A stretch of 44,281 nucleotides of DNA from Gnetum montanum (Eukaryota; Streptophyta; Gnetopsida; Gnetales; Gnetaceae). Each line of letters begins with the position of its first letter. The stretch's first letter is position 1. Shown in pieces: positions 31,947-42,900 of the stretch. The DNA lies in NCBI GenBank assembly GCA_015680685.1, contig MNCI01004126.1:391384-435664 (forward strand). Direction: 5' to 3'. The notes below the pieces were generated by a model. The model ran no database searches. It saw only the letters and a list, made by a program, of their open reading frames with translations, and was not told the DNA's origin. Made by a program: the position numbers and the translations under genes.

Positions 31947-33133
31947 ATGGCTGATATCGAAGAAGAAGCCAAGCCTCATGTGGCAATGTTGCCCACCGTG
32001 GGAATGGGCCACTTCATTCCCTTCGCGGCGCTGGCGCGGCGTCTTGCACGAGACTCTGGCTGCCGCGTCACCTTCATAGCTTTCGATTCGGTCCTCCGCT
32101 CGCCGCGGGTGCTCCCGCACGCCGCTGCGCTCTTCAACCGCGCCGACGCAGTCCAAGTCATAACCCTGCCGGACACTCCTCAGGAGGAGGACACGGTGCT
32201 GCTGGAGCATCGCATCATGAACATGATAGTGAACAGCACCGAGCGCGTGCTCGACATCGTTCGCGGCTGCGCCACCACGGCTCTGATCTTGGACCTATTC
32301 TGCTCACCTCTCGTCGACGCGGCGATCGCGGGGCCGTGCTACGTCTTTTTCACGTCCTCGGCGTCGTTGCTGTCTCTCACGCTGCACGGCCCCGACCTTG
32401 ACTACGCAGACGAAAACGGAAACTCGGCGTCGCTGTGGGAGACGGACGCGGTGGTGGAGCTCCCGGGGTACCCGCCGCTGCACTTGAAGCACCTGCCGTC
32501 CGTCATCTGGGACGGCGACGGCTTCCGCAGCTTTCAGCAGCACTCCTCAATCATGAACAGTGCACGGGGCTTCCTGATCAACACGTTCGACGATCTGGAC
32601 GGCGCTGGACTCAAGGGAATCGAGACGAAACCTACGAGCGTGTGGGCGGTCGGACCTGTGCCTGCATCCATGGACGGATACGACGAGGGGGACTGCATCA
32701 AGTGGATGGACGCGCAGCCGGCGGGGTTGGTGGTTGTCATATCGCTGGGGAGCAGCGGCGCGCTCTACAGGGAACAAACGGCCGAGTTGGCGCTGCGTCT
32801 CAAGGCTACCGGGCTCCGCTTCGTGTGGGTGGTCCGCGACAAGCGCGCTGCCAACTACATGGCGGTGACCGCGGCCGAGACGCGGTTGGAGGAGGTTCTG
32901 CGGGAGGGATTCATGGACCGTACACGTGATCGGGGGCTGCCGTCCCGTCGTGGGCTCCGCAGGTGGCGCTGCTGCGGCACGAGGCCACGGGCGGCTTCGT
33001 GACGCACTGCGGGTGGAAGTCGGTGCTGGAGAGCTTGGCGTGCGGCGTGCCCATGCTGACGTTGCCCATCACTTCGGACCAGCCTATGAGTGCCGTTCTG
33101 CTCGTCCACGAGTCTGCGCCGCGCTTTAGCTGA
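31947..33133 (+). pseudogene. UDP-glycosyltransferase (family 1, plant UGT), frameshifted and truncated
   Basis: It would transfer a sugar from a UDP-sugar to a small acceptor in the cytosol. ATG 31947 is in good context and opens with the UGT start PHVAMLPTVGMGHFIPFAAL, which carries the usual catalytic His region. The acceptor half continues to PGYPPLHLKHLPSVIWDGDG and the donor half to FVWVVRDKRA. At about 32938-32942 a net -1 shift (one base lost or two gained) moves the frame. The PSPG sugar-donor box then continues in the new frame (WAPQVALLRHEATGG, THCGWKSVLES, PMLTLPITSDQ), where the usual HCGWNS Asn is Lys. A TGA at 33131-33133 ends it about 70-80 residues early, and only a scrambled C-terminal helix remnant follows to about 33325. 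GC is far higher than in the flanks. A group near UGT72 or UGT708 is possible; the acceptor cannot be guessed. A single-base sequencing error could account for the shift but not for the early end. Confidence 0.85.
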
Positions 33134-34070
33134 GAACGGAGGCGGCGTTGTGCGGCGAGCGAGGGAAGGTGCAGAGCGGCTTGTGCGAGCTCATGCGTGG
33201 CAAGTCGACGAGCGCAGGATCTCCGGGACCCCGCCCGCCGAGCGCTTGCAGTGGGTGGCTCCTCCTTCGCCCCCACTGCACGGGCCTTGGCCGAGATGTC
33301 GGCGTCCTCGCCAGTGAGCTGAGGGACAGCCACCAGGTGGCCGGGCTAGTTGGCGTTGTCAGCGTTTGGTTAGCGACCTATCTTTGTCAGCTCATCTATT
33401 ATTTGATTTTTTCGGTCTCTGCGTGTGTATGCGTGGAGCGCTGCTAACGTGGCTACTAAGCACTACGCTATTTCCTTGGAAAGCTCCTAGTAATACACCT
33501 TTGCCTTAAATGTTATCGCCGCACGCGGTAATATATGACCATGAAAAGCAACCCGGGGAAGATAATATCAATTACCGATCAAAAATTTATAAAGATAATG
33601 TATATCGGTTCATCGAGGAAAAGAATGTATGCGTGTGGGGAAAAGCCGAAAAGGTTGTACTCTTTGTAATAAATAACCATGAAAGTATTGAAATAACCTG
33701 GAAAAGATACTATCACTCACCACCAGTCGAAATTACTTGAAGATAATGTACATCGAATATCATGAATTGTCCAAAAGTGCACATAGGTTTGTAGAATAAA
33801 TGGATTTGCACATAGTTTTATAGAATAAAGAGATTATCAATTCTTTGAGTAACTAAGCCTAGGTTTAAACTCGTCTTTCAGCACCTTTTCATCCCTTTCA
33901 TATAAAGGTTCCGTAAATTTTACATAATGAATATTAAAATAATTGGATTTTAAAATTTTTTCATAAATAAGAAATCAGTAGATGCTTACATTACATATTG
34001 AATGTTGCCTAAAAGAGATAAATACATAATAAAACATTAAAGGAAATTTTGAAGTGGTTTCTATTTCAAA
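33134..34070 (+). other. Glycosyltransferase 3' remnant and AT-rich flank
   Basis: The first about 190 bp still carry GC-rich, out-of-frame traces of the UGT C-terminus (for example LCELMRGK near 33180-33205). The rest is AT-rich without recognisable genes; a 76-codon open stretch at 33510-33740 has no family signature. Confidence 0.5.
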
Positions 34071-34074
34071 TAAG

Positions 34075-34335
34075 TTATAGGAATGGGGAGTTAAATGGTT
34101 TGGGCATGTGCAAAGAATATCAAATAATGAGCCTATGAAAAAAAGGTACTAGCTACATTATTGTTTCTAAAAAGCCATCTAGAGGAAGACTAAAAAAGGT
34201 AGAGAAAAAAAAGTATTCAACATAATTTGAAGAAAGTGCAAATAAACAAAGGTTTAGCTCTTCATAGAGGTGAATGGCTAAAACAAATCATGTAACTGAC
34301 TCCATTTTGTTAGGACAAGGATACAATGATGGTGA
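34075..34335 (+). pseudogene. RTE-type LINE remnant (C-terminal end of the RT protein)
   Basis: Across frames one reads VKWFGHVQRISNNEPMKKR, then PSRGRLKKVEKK, then LALHRGEWLKQIM and HVTDSILLGQGY. This order matches the end of plant RTE-clade LINE proteins (WFGHV.R...., RGRP.KTW, L..DR.EWR..I, HVADP.LLG). Stops and frameshifts abound. Upstream domains are absent, consistent with 5' truncation. Confidence 0.6.
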
Positions 34336-35806
34336 TATCTTAATTTGCATCCAATTTACATGTTTTAAGTGGCATATTATTTAGTAACATGGTATTAAAA
34401 TTTACACCAAAATTAATAACAATATTTTAAAGCATCCTAGCAAGTTTTAAAATTCTTTTTATAGAATTTTTAAAAATTTATAACTAAGTGTGGTTAAAAA
34501 AAATTTAGAGAACATCATATCATCGAAGAGAGAGTCTATAGAAAAAGTCCAATAGTTTTAGGGATATCTTTTTAGATTTTCATCTTTATAACCAATCCTA
34601 TGAAACCTCCCCTTTGGGGTAGGAAAAGGATCAAGCCTTGCCCTTATTTAAAAGTGCTCTCACAAGTTTTCACTTTTTACTAAAGGGTTTCTTATAAAAA
34701 GAAGGAGAAATCTCTGTCTAAGGAAAAAAGAATACATTAATCAAAGATAAAGAACAAATAGCAACAAAAGCTGAAAGCTTTCCATCATTGAGCCTAATAA
34801 AAAGAAATTAATATTGTAGAAAAAAATTAATTATTTAGCTTTCACTAAGAGTTTTTTTGCTTAAAGTTGTAGCTAAAAAGAGACATCTTTAAGAATATGA
34901 TACTTGACACCTGAAGAGTGGTTATAGTGATGCTTTTGCTATTGAAGAATAACTACACACTAAAGCTTCCAAATAGAGTAGAGAACAAGTAGTTAAAGAT
35001 AATTCCAAATGCAAAGAATGAAGTAAACAAAGCAATTTGATTACCAAGAATGACTTCATTGGTACTTGGTTGAAAATTGCTATAAATTCTAGATGTCCAT
35101 TTTCAAGCATATTCAGCAACATGGCACTAAAAAAACATGAGAAAATGAGTCTTTGCTTTTACAAAGAGGGCATTGAGAAGAAACATTTCCCATATGTTTA
35201 AGACAAGTAACCATAAAAAATATGAATTTTAGGAAATGTAGGACCTCTTGAAATATCTTTTATTTTCCTCATCCAAAAGTATGATGATAATTACATTTTC
35301 CATGCCTTATTAAATTTGTTATAAATAAAATCCAAGGGGGTCTCAGTGTATGTAAATAAAAATTTTAATTTAGGTTTTATATTAATTTTGTTCCATATGA
35401 TTTTCTAAACTTCAAAAATTTTGGATTGGATGCAATTTTTCACTCTATTCATTACACATCATAAATTCTAATGGAGATTGTGAAGCAGTGTTTAAAAAGT
35501 CAAAGAATTAGTTGTCTTAGTCAAGTAGGTTAGGTTAGTTGAATTATCGGTGAGTCACATTGATTAGTTGATGAATAGTCAACACGTAGTCAATAGGTTT
35601 TAAATAAGTATATTGTTAATATTTGTTTGTTTTAGTATTAAGGTTTTGTAACCATCTAACAAATGCTTTGTGATTTTAGCTTTCTAGTAATGATAATAAT
35701 AATAAAGTATTTATTTCACTATTTTTAAATATTACTTAATTAATTAAAGCTTAATATGGTTATTTTTTTAATTTTATATTATTCTATGAATATTTAATAT
35801 AATATT
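34336..35806. other. AT-rich region with nothing recognised
   Basis: About 1.5 kb with no credible ORF, element boundary or tandem repeat. The right end is set by the LTR of Element F. Confidence 0.5.
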
Positions 35807-37430
35807 TGTTGATGCCAACATCACCCATGCTAGACAATGGGCCATGATCAACAAGTCTAGTTCCTTGGCACCAAGCACAAACAAAGTTAATTTGTACAAG
35901 CACATCTTGGGGCTTGATTCATAATGGCAAGCTTGTGTTGGTAGTTATGTTGCCATGCCATGATGGCATAGATGTAATAGCCTAGGTGGTGTAGAATGTG
36001 GGTTACGTAATGGCTGTAGAGGTGGCATAATCGATGGTGGTGGTGCTGGGAGTTACATGCATTACGTAGAGACATGGGACGTGGTTGTAACTGATGGTGG
36101 ACATGGTATAGAACATGGTGACAGTGGTGGGAGTTACAAAGGTGGTGGACAAAGTGGGATGTGGTGGTAGTTATGTTGGGTGAGTGGTGGTAACCGTTGA
36201 CATGGAAGTTACGATTGTAGTAACGGATGATAGGTAGTACCTGAAATTGATGTGGGATGTGGGCATTTAAAATTGCTAGATGAGATGTTATAAAAGGAGA
36301 ATAGGGGGGGAGCAATGGGAAAACATCGAAGTCAACCTCTCTCTCACATTGGGGGCTAGCCTCTTTCTCATCGAGGCTAGCCTCTCTCATAATGGGGGCC
36401 AACCTCTCTCTTACATTGGGGGCTAGCCTTTCTCTCATCAGGGCTAGGCTCTCTCTCATCTAGGCTAGCCTCTCTCTCATATTGGGGACTAGCCTCTCTC
36501 TCACATTGGGGGCTAGCCTCTCTCTCATCAAGGGAAACCTCTCTCTCACATTGGGGGGCTAGCCTCTCTCTCATTGGGGTCCAACCTCTCCTCTTTCCAA
36601 CGATGTATGTGGTAAATAGAATGGGGTGCATGCTAGGAAACAGAGACTATGAATGATCTATCTACAACATGTAGAGTGGACAATAGTAGGGTTCTCTCTT
36701 TTTTCTCTTTTCAGCAATAGTGGCATGTGTGTTAGGTGACTATGTAGCACATGTTAGAGCTTCTGATGGCAACAACATTGTAGGCATTAGAAGCAGTAGG
36801 GCACATGAGGTTTTGTTTTTCCTCCCTTCCAACAATGGTCAATAGGTGCATGACTCACAAAAATTATCAACCAATGTAGACAACGCGTGGCAAATTGCAG
36901 CATGCACAACAAGCTCTTGTGTGGTTGATGTTAGAAATTGTAGCAGGTAGTCTCTCTCCCACTACTAGAGGCCAAAGGGTGGTAGTGTTCCTGCAGAAGG
37001 AATGACCTCTCTCTCCCTCTTGGCAGCGATGGCACACATAGATAGTAGCAAATAGCATGATAGTGGTAGATGCGTCAGTTGTCTAGCCAGTAGCTGTAGA
37101 ACAGATCTCTCTCTCTCTCCCTATTTGGTAGTGTTCAGGGTCTTCTTGCTCGATAGTGGGCACCACCAACAGTAGCAGTGTGGACCATGGAAAAGTTTAA
37201 GTTTTCTAGTTACTTACTATATTTTCATGAAGTCTTGATGTTCAAGATAGTTATTCAATTTAAATTCCCCCAATTTTTTTTGGTTTGCTTTACTTTTAAA
37301 TGTCACATAGCCCTCTCCAGCTGAGACTATTTTTAGGTTTTCGTACCAATGTAGGAGGTGTCCTAGGCAATAGTCTCCTTAAATGAGTTTTTTTTCCTGG
37401 TGTTGGTGTGTCCAAAATTATGCATCAACA
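35807..37430 (+). repeat. 5' LTR of Element F
   Basis: It starts TGTTGATGC and ends GCATCAACA (9-bp terminal inversion). TATAAAA lies at 36289-36295. Downstream is a CT-rich minisatellite (36330-36600). ORFs within it, including an Arg/Glu-rich minus-strand one at 36377-36631, are products of the repeats. Confidence 0.88.
36330..36600. repeat. GGGGCTAGCCTCTCTCTCA minisatellite in the LTR of Element F
   Basis: A dozen or so variable units of about 18-25 bp (CTAGCCTCTCTCTCAT..GGGG) lie immediately downstream of the TATA box, so they would be at the start of the transcript. Confidence 0.8.
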
Positions 37431-37436
37431 CCTTTT

Positions 37437-37453
37437 TGGCACTAGAAGGAGGG
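37437..37453 (+). other. Primer-binding site of Element F
   Basis: TGGCACTAGAAGGAGGG, six bases after the LTR. It has one difference from the site of Element 2. Confidence 0.8.
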
Positions 37454-37807
37454 TCATTTTTCAGCCTTTGTTTTTCCATTTTCTAAAATATTAGTTTTTC
37501 TTGTTCCTAATCCTATTTTGTTCCTATTTCAAAATTGTTATTTTCTCCAAATTTTATTTTCTTGTACTCCTTATTGAAAACCCTTGTCTCCAAACCCTTT
37601 TTTTTCTACTTTTTTTTTGTAATGCTTTCCATTTTCTGAATATTATCATTGTCATTACCAGAATCCTAAATCTTTTTTCCTAGTTCTGATTTTGGCAGTC
37701 CTTACATGTGTCCTGACTTTGTTCTCTATCTTTTGCATCTCCTTTTAAGATTTCTATGGTTGTGTTGTTCCTTGCACTTGCATGCAATTTCTAGTTTGGG
37801 GGCTAAG
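37454..37807 (+). other. Interior of Element F
   Basis: T-rich, non-coding, ending in TTTGGGGGCTAAG directly before the second LTR, a plausible polypurine tract. A short hydrophobic open stretch (37501-37683) is a T-run artefact. Confidence 0.65.
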
Positions 37808-38192
37808 TGTTGACACCAACATCATTGATGCTAAGCATGGGGCCATGATCAACAAGTTTAATCCCCTGGCACCAAGCACAAAGAAAGTTAATTTGTACAA
37901 GCATATCTTGGCACCTGATTCATAATGGGAAGCTTGTGGTGGTAGTTACATTTCCATGCCATGATGGCATGGATGTAATGACCCAGGTGATGTAGAATGT
38001 GGGTTACATAATGACCATAGAGGTGGCATAATCAACAATGGTGGTGCTAGGAGTTACATACGTTACGCAGAGATGTGGGATGTGGTTGTAACCAATGGTG
38101 GAGAACATGGTGACAATGGCAGGAGTTACAAAGGTGGTGGACATAGTGGGATGTGGAGGTGGTTATGTCAGGTGAGTGGTGGTAATCGTTGG
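37808..38192 (+). repeat. 3' LTR of Element F, cut off by Element 2
   Basis: Collinear with 35807-36195 with many substitutions. It stops after GGTAATCGTTGG, where the first LTR continues GGTAACCGTTGACATGG. Confidence 0.85.
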
Positions 38193-38464
38193 TGTATAAT
38201 GAAACACCGTGAAAATTACGGGTCGGCCTCAGGCAAAGGATCGCAAATTCAAGCAAGAGCGCATTCCACCTTCGTTCCAGGACAAGTTTACGCTCTATTA
38301 CGCACGACAGCGTGATGCGTGTAATAAGCTCCAAAATAGTCAAAGGCAGAGTCTAAAGAAGCACAAAAGTTTGATGCTTTTCCTCCCGACGCATGCATAA
38401 CTTGTTTTTACACTCGATACGCAGCGGTGCGTATCATTGTGTATGTTATCATTCAAGATTGCTC

Positions 38465-38775
38465 ATCGTTTTACGCTTCATACGCGCGGCTGTGTAGTGA
38501 GCGTAAGGCATACATTACTTATGCTTCGTCACGCACGGCCGCGTGGCGAGCGTAAGTTGTACATTGCTTACACTTTATCACGCACAGCTGCGTAGTGAGC
38601 GTAATTTTCACATCGTTTTACGCTCTGACATGCGCAACTGCGTAGTGAGCGTAAAATTGTGTATTGCTTACGCTTCATTACGCGCAACGGCGTAGTGAGC
38701 GTAAAGCAACTCTGAGCTTATTGTTTTTACCAGATTACGCTCATATACGCAACGCAATGCGAATGAGTGTAATCC
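38465..38775. repeat. Six hairpin units TTACGCT...AGCGTAA in LTR U3 of Element 2
   Basis: Each unit of about 50 bp pairs a TTACGCT-like arm with an AGCGTAA arm (for example 38471-38477 with 38500-38506). Right arms end at 38506, 38555, 38604, 38654 and 38704, a regular 49-50 bp period. A sixth, more diverged unit lies at about 38734-38775. Stems also share GCGYAGTGAGCGTAA. Confidence 0.85.
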
Positions 38776-38949
38776 AGCCTGAAAACAATTAAAGCACGCT
38801 CAACACTTGCTTACTTCTCACACGCACAACACGCAAACAAGCGTGTTGTGCGTAGTCACAGTCTGACTTAAAAGATCATGCCAGCAGGGCCCGCAACATC
38901 CGGAGCCCACATCATCAAGGTTGCGCCTTCTCCGCGAAGTGTCGCGGCC

Positions 38950-38957
38950 TATAAATA
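38950..38957 (+). promoter_or_regulatory. LTR TATA box of Element 2
   Basis: TATAAATA followed by CCCC, about 175 bp downstream of the hairpin array. Confidence 0.6.
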
Positions 38958-39672
38958 CCCCAGTTAACAAAGATACAGAGGTTGGCAAAAATTCGGGTTA
39001 GCAAAAACTCAGAGAAGCAGAAAAGCATATTTCTGAGCACCAGAGCACTTAGCACTTTGGAGCAGAAATACAAAGAACAGCGCTTTGGCAATCAGGGACA
39101 TCATCACCTTACAGCCGAAGCAGAGTACAGATTTGAGCACCGGTGACAGGAGCAATCTTTCTGCTGAAGAGACTTTATCGATCAGATACAGTTGATCGGT
39201 AGACGTCGAAGCTTGGCCTGCCTTGCATCTCAGCTTAGCCCACGAGGTAGATCGAACTTCTGTTCAGACCGTTTTGCTTGTTGTTTTGTGCTTGTTTCAC
39301 ATCCTGTAATCGGGGATTCCCCAGTGTAATTTCTCACACGAAATATACATTTGTAAGTCAAAGCGCAGATCTTGAAGCTACGTGTTTCTCTTTTGCCAGC
39401 CTCTTTTCATCGTGTTTAGCATTATCGCCATCGCAATCCGATCACATCGCTTTCCCTTTGTTTTACGGCCCCTCGAATCAGATCGCTTTCTTTTACGCGC
39501 TTTACGTTGTTTTACTGACCCGTAAGTCCCTGTCTGATCGACAAGACCGTTCAGGGCGCCGCGGATTCGTTTTTCCAGCATAGCCCTCGCGCGGATCCGT
39601 GGCTAAAACTGTGTACGCCGAAATATCGGTCGGTATTTCCAACTGCTGACATTTTCTGTCGTTACAGTTTTC

Positions 39673-39689
39673 TGGCGCTAGAAGGAGGG
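39673..39689 (+). other. Primer-binding site of Element 2
   Basis: TGGCGCTAGAAGGAGGG, six bases after the LTR. The same sequence with at most one or two changes serves elements 1, E and F. Confidence 0.85.
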
Positions 39690-39853
39690 CCCTTCAGGCT
39701 CCGATCCGAATATTTCGGGTAACCCTGTTAGAGATCCATACCCTAAACCATAGACGTAATACCTCTAGGGAAGTCTACGGTTAATCGCGTGGTATAGATC
39801 GGTCGCAAGGACGATTTCTTTGAAATCCTACAGGGTAGAAAGCCTTTTGTACG

Positions 39854-39914
39854 TCTGTTGCCAGCCATTCGCTTTAGATCCGATCTGTTGCCAGCCATTC
39901 GCTTTTAGATCCGA
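39854..39914 (+). repeat. Two-copy 30-bp tandem repeat in the leader
   Basis: TCTGTTGCCAGCCATTCGCT and the following 10 bases occur at 39854 and 39884, about 30 bp apart, just before the gag start. Confidence 0.9.
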
Positions 39915-39943
39915 TTATCAGTCACTTTTCACTTCATTGATCA

Positions 39944-42900
39944 ATGGATTCTTTTCACTCAAACACAACCGCCATGGTTACCCTTGATTTGGGTGTTACG
40001 CCTGTGAATCCTACGGTTGCCACAGGACCAGCTCTTGGTGCGATGGGACCTTAGGGACCATTGCGCCGATCCTTGAGGCTTCAGGGGAAAGATCCTATTT
40101 TTCCGGCCATAACCCCTGAAGAATACAATTTTATATGCGTTAAGATCCAGGCGAGGCTGGCTCTTAGCCGAGCCGAGCGGGAGGCAAAGCGAAACTTTGA
40201 AGCGCTCCATCGAGGGGGTCATGATTTCAAGCCAACGGCCTATGACATAATCCCCTTGACCGAGCCCCAACATGAAATTATGGCACAGTTAGTCATGGCC
40301 AGAGGCCAGGCTTCACAACCTGTGGCGGAACCCCAGCGGGAGGAAGAGGCAGAGGACGAATTCGTGGCCATGTCGGAACATTCGTTCCATACTCTGTCGC
40401 TCCACACGCAAGAAGATCCATTGTTTCCTTTTGACGGAGAGGTAGCCTCTCTTAACCCAGCTGCAACCGTGCAGGCACAACTTTCTGGCTTCCCGCTAGC
40501 CTAGGCGTAGCCGTCTGGGTGGCAAACACAACAACTGCACCATGACGCAGGGGTGGGTCCGTCCCACCACACACTCGGCATCCCGGCGGTGATCCCGGCG
40601 ACCACCGTGCCTCAGTTCATCCCTCAGGTACAGGCTCACACTGTATCGACAACTCGCTCAGCGCAAAGGTTTCTGCCCCCGCCGACTCAGCAACATGCTG
40701 TAACTGTACCACAACAAACCTTTGCTCAATACCCTGCAACAAGTCAGTGGACCGATTCGGCTGCGCAACAATACCCACCTGCGGTTTACGATGCACAGCC
40801 TTCGGTTACACCTGCAGCACAATTTTCGCAGGTGCTTCCTCGATATACTTACCATTATCCTGCGCAGCAGGCGGGAGTTAACTTCTCTTCTTAGACCGGT
40901 GGATGGAGGCCTTCCCAGGCCCCCCAACCTCCAGGAATCCCTGCTCCACCAGCTGTTAGCCAACCACCTCCTGCGTTTCAGTTCCCTAGGGCCGCCCTTC
41001 CACTCCAACCTCCTGCTCCTGTCCCTGCTGCACAAACACCTCCCTTAACAGGTCTAGATCAAGCGTTCCAGCTTATCCAGACGCTTACCGAGGAGGTGCG
41101 ACGCCTCAAGACCGCTGGTTCTGATACCATTCAGATCATGGATTTCTATCAGGATGATCCGATCAATCCAGCGGTCCCCATGCTATCGTTGCCTCTAGGG
41201 ATGTCCTTCCCACATTTTACCAAGTATAATGGGGAGGGGGATCCCAACACCCATCTGGCCACCTTTAGGTCCGAATCTTTGTTGTTGCAACAGTGGCCGC
41301 ATACTTTAGTCCGAGTCTTCGCGATGTCGCTAACAGGGAAGGCTTTAGACTGGTATAGAGCTCTCCCACGCTCTTCCATTGCAACCTTGGAAGAGCTGCT
41401 GACTCAATTTGTGACCCGATTCAAATACAACATGAAGCCGGAAGTCACGTTGGAACAGCTTATGGGGGTGAAACAAGACCCGCTCGAGCCAGTCCAAAAG
41501 TTCATACAGCGTTGGAATGCTACCTTGAATGAGATCCGTGATCCGATTGCGGACTCCCACCTGCTGGCTATATTCAAGGGAGCAGTCAACGACTTTATTA
41601 AGTCTAAGCTGTATTACCTTTCCCCTGGCGACATACGTCAGGCCTTCGCCCAGGTCCGGGGCATCCAAGATGCTGCGGAGGCCAGCAAAGACCCGGCATA
41701 TATCGCTTACAAGAACACGCATAACAAAGCCAAGGACAAGGGCAAGGCAGCGACAACTACTGTAGCTGCGCTGACTGAGAATGCGAAGAATAAGAGCAAG
41801 AAAGCCCCAGCAACAGCACCGCCTGAGGCCACAGCTGATGCCGGCACCAGCCAGGCCACGGCTGCCCCTGAACAGGCCCCCCAGCCAAAGCCGAATTTTG
41901 AGCGTAAAGATCGTTCAAAATACGCGGCTTTACCCGTGAAACATTCTGAACTGCTAAAACAACTGTTAGCGGCAGGACACATTCAACCTAAGAAGGTGTC
42001 CGAGGAGGCCTTGAAGCGTCACAGGCATCACTGTGAATTGCTGAAGGACCCCTCTTTAGCTCTGCCTAACGAGCCAGCAGTTCCGAGATCTTTTAGGCTA
42101 GACCGTTTCTGTGACTACCACCAGATGTGTGGTCACGACACGGATTACTGCTGGGCGTTGAAGGACGATATTCAACGCATGATCGACGAAGGTCATCTCA
42201 AACTAGACAGTAGTAACCCTACGTGTCCGGAAAACCAAACATTACATGTATACAAGGATCCCTTAAACGCAAGCTACGATCCTTATACAATCACTGTGGT
42301 AAGTACGGACAGTGAGCGTAAAGGACCACCAAAACAACCTTTTGTTTTGCGTGTGCCTGCCAGCTCACAAAGGGGGCCAACTACTTCTTCGGCAGCAGGT
42401 GGGGTCTCACGGCCGCCGTTCATCATACGGGCGCCTTCTCAGGTACCGCCTTAGTCACATGCTACTTCCCAAGCCGCGGCTTCGGCTGCGCCTACCCCGA
42501 GAGCACCCTTCATCATTAGGACGCCAAAACCACAGGCTGCTCCTCTCACGCAGGGGCAGACCTCTAGCCAGCATTATCAGTCGTCGCCTCCCAAGCGAAA
42601 GGAGGAGAATACCGGAGCTAGCGCGACGAAATACAACTTTACGCTTGGCTTCCCTAAGCCTAGGCCCCTGGCCTCTGTACCTATGTCTATACCTCAAAAA
42701 CAAGCCAAGGGTGCAGAAACGCAGCCACCTTCTCTCGTCAGAAAAAAAAACAACCCTCCCACTGACACCGCTCCATCGCGAGAGATCCGTCTCTTGGGCC
42801 GAATGGAGGAGGACAAGGGAGGTAAACCCCCCTGCCGAGAGAAGGACCTCCTCGATGCGTTCACGCAGGTTAAACAAGCTCTCAAGCAGAAGAACACAAC

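Larger units (their letters stand above)
35807..38192 (+). mobile_element. Element F: LTR-dominated deletion derivative (LARD-like)
   Basis: A complete 1624-bp LTR (35807-37430) and the first 385 bp of the second (37808-38192) flank only 377 bp of interior. That interior contains a primer site and a polypurine tract but no coding sequence. The 3' LTR is cut by Element 2 at 38193. It is the same LTR family as Element E, so E-like partners could have mobilised it. Confidence 0.88.
38193..39666 (+). repeat. 5' LTR of Element 2
   Basis: TGTATAATG...GTTACA, 1474 bp. U3 holds an array of hairpin-forming units (38465-38775). TATAAATA is at 38950-38957. The end is set by the primer site six bases on, the start by the break in Element F. 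Confidence 0.8.

Noticed and set aside
31780-32210. Minus-strand frames overlapping the 52-bp repeats and the glycosyltransferase start
   Set aside because: They are antisense shadows of a GC-rich gene, where complementary frames stay open by codon bias.
36377-36631. Arg/Glu-rich repeated peptide on the minus strand
   Set aside because: It is the CT-rich minisatellite of Element F's LTR read backwards; there is no start context or conservation.
38465-38775. Regularly spaced repeats suggestive of a CRISPR array
   Set aside because: The 49-50 bp units are continuous diverged hairpins inside an LTR of a eukaryotic retrotransposon, with no unique spacers between identical repeats.
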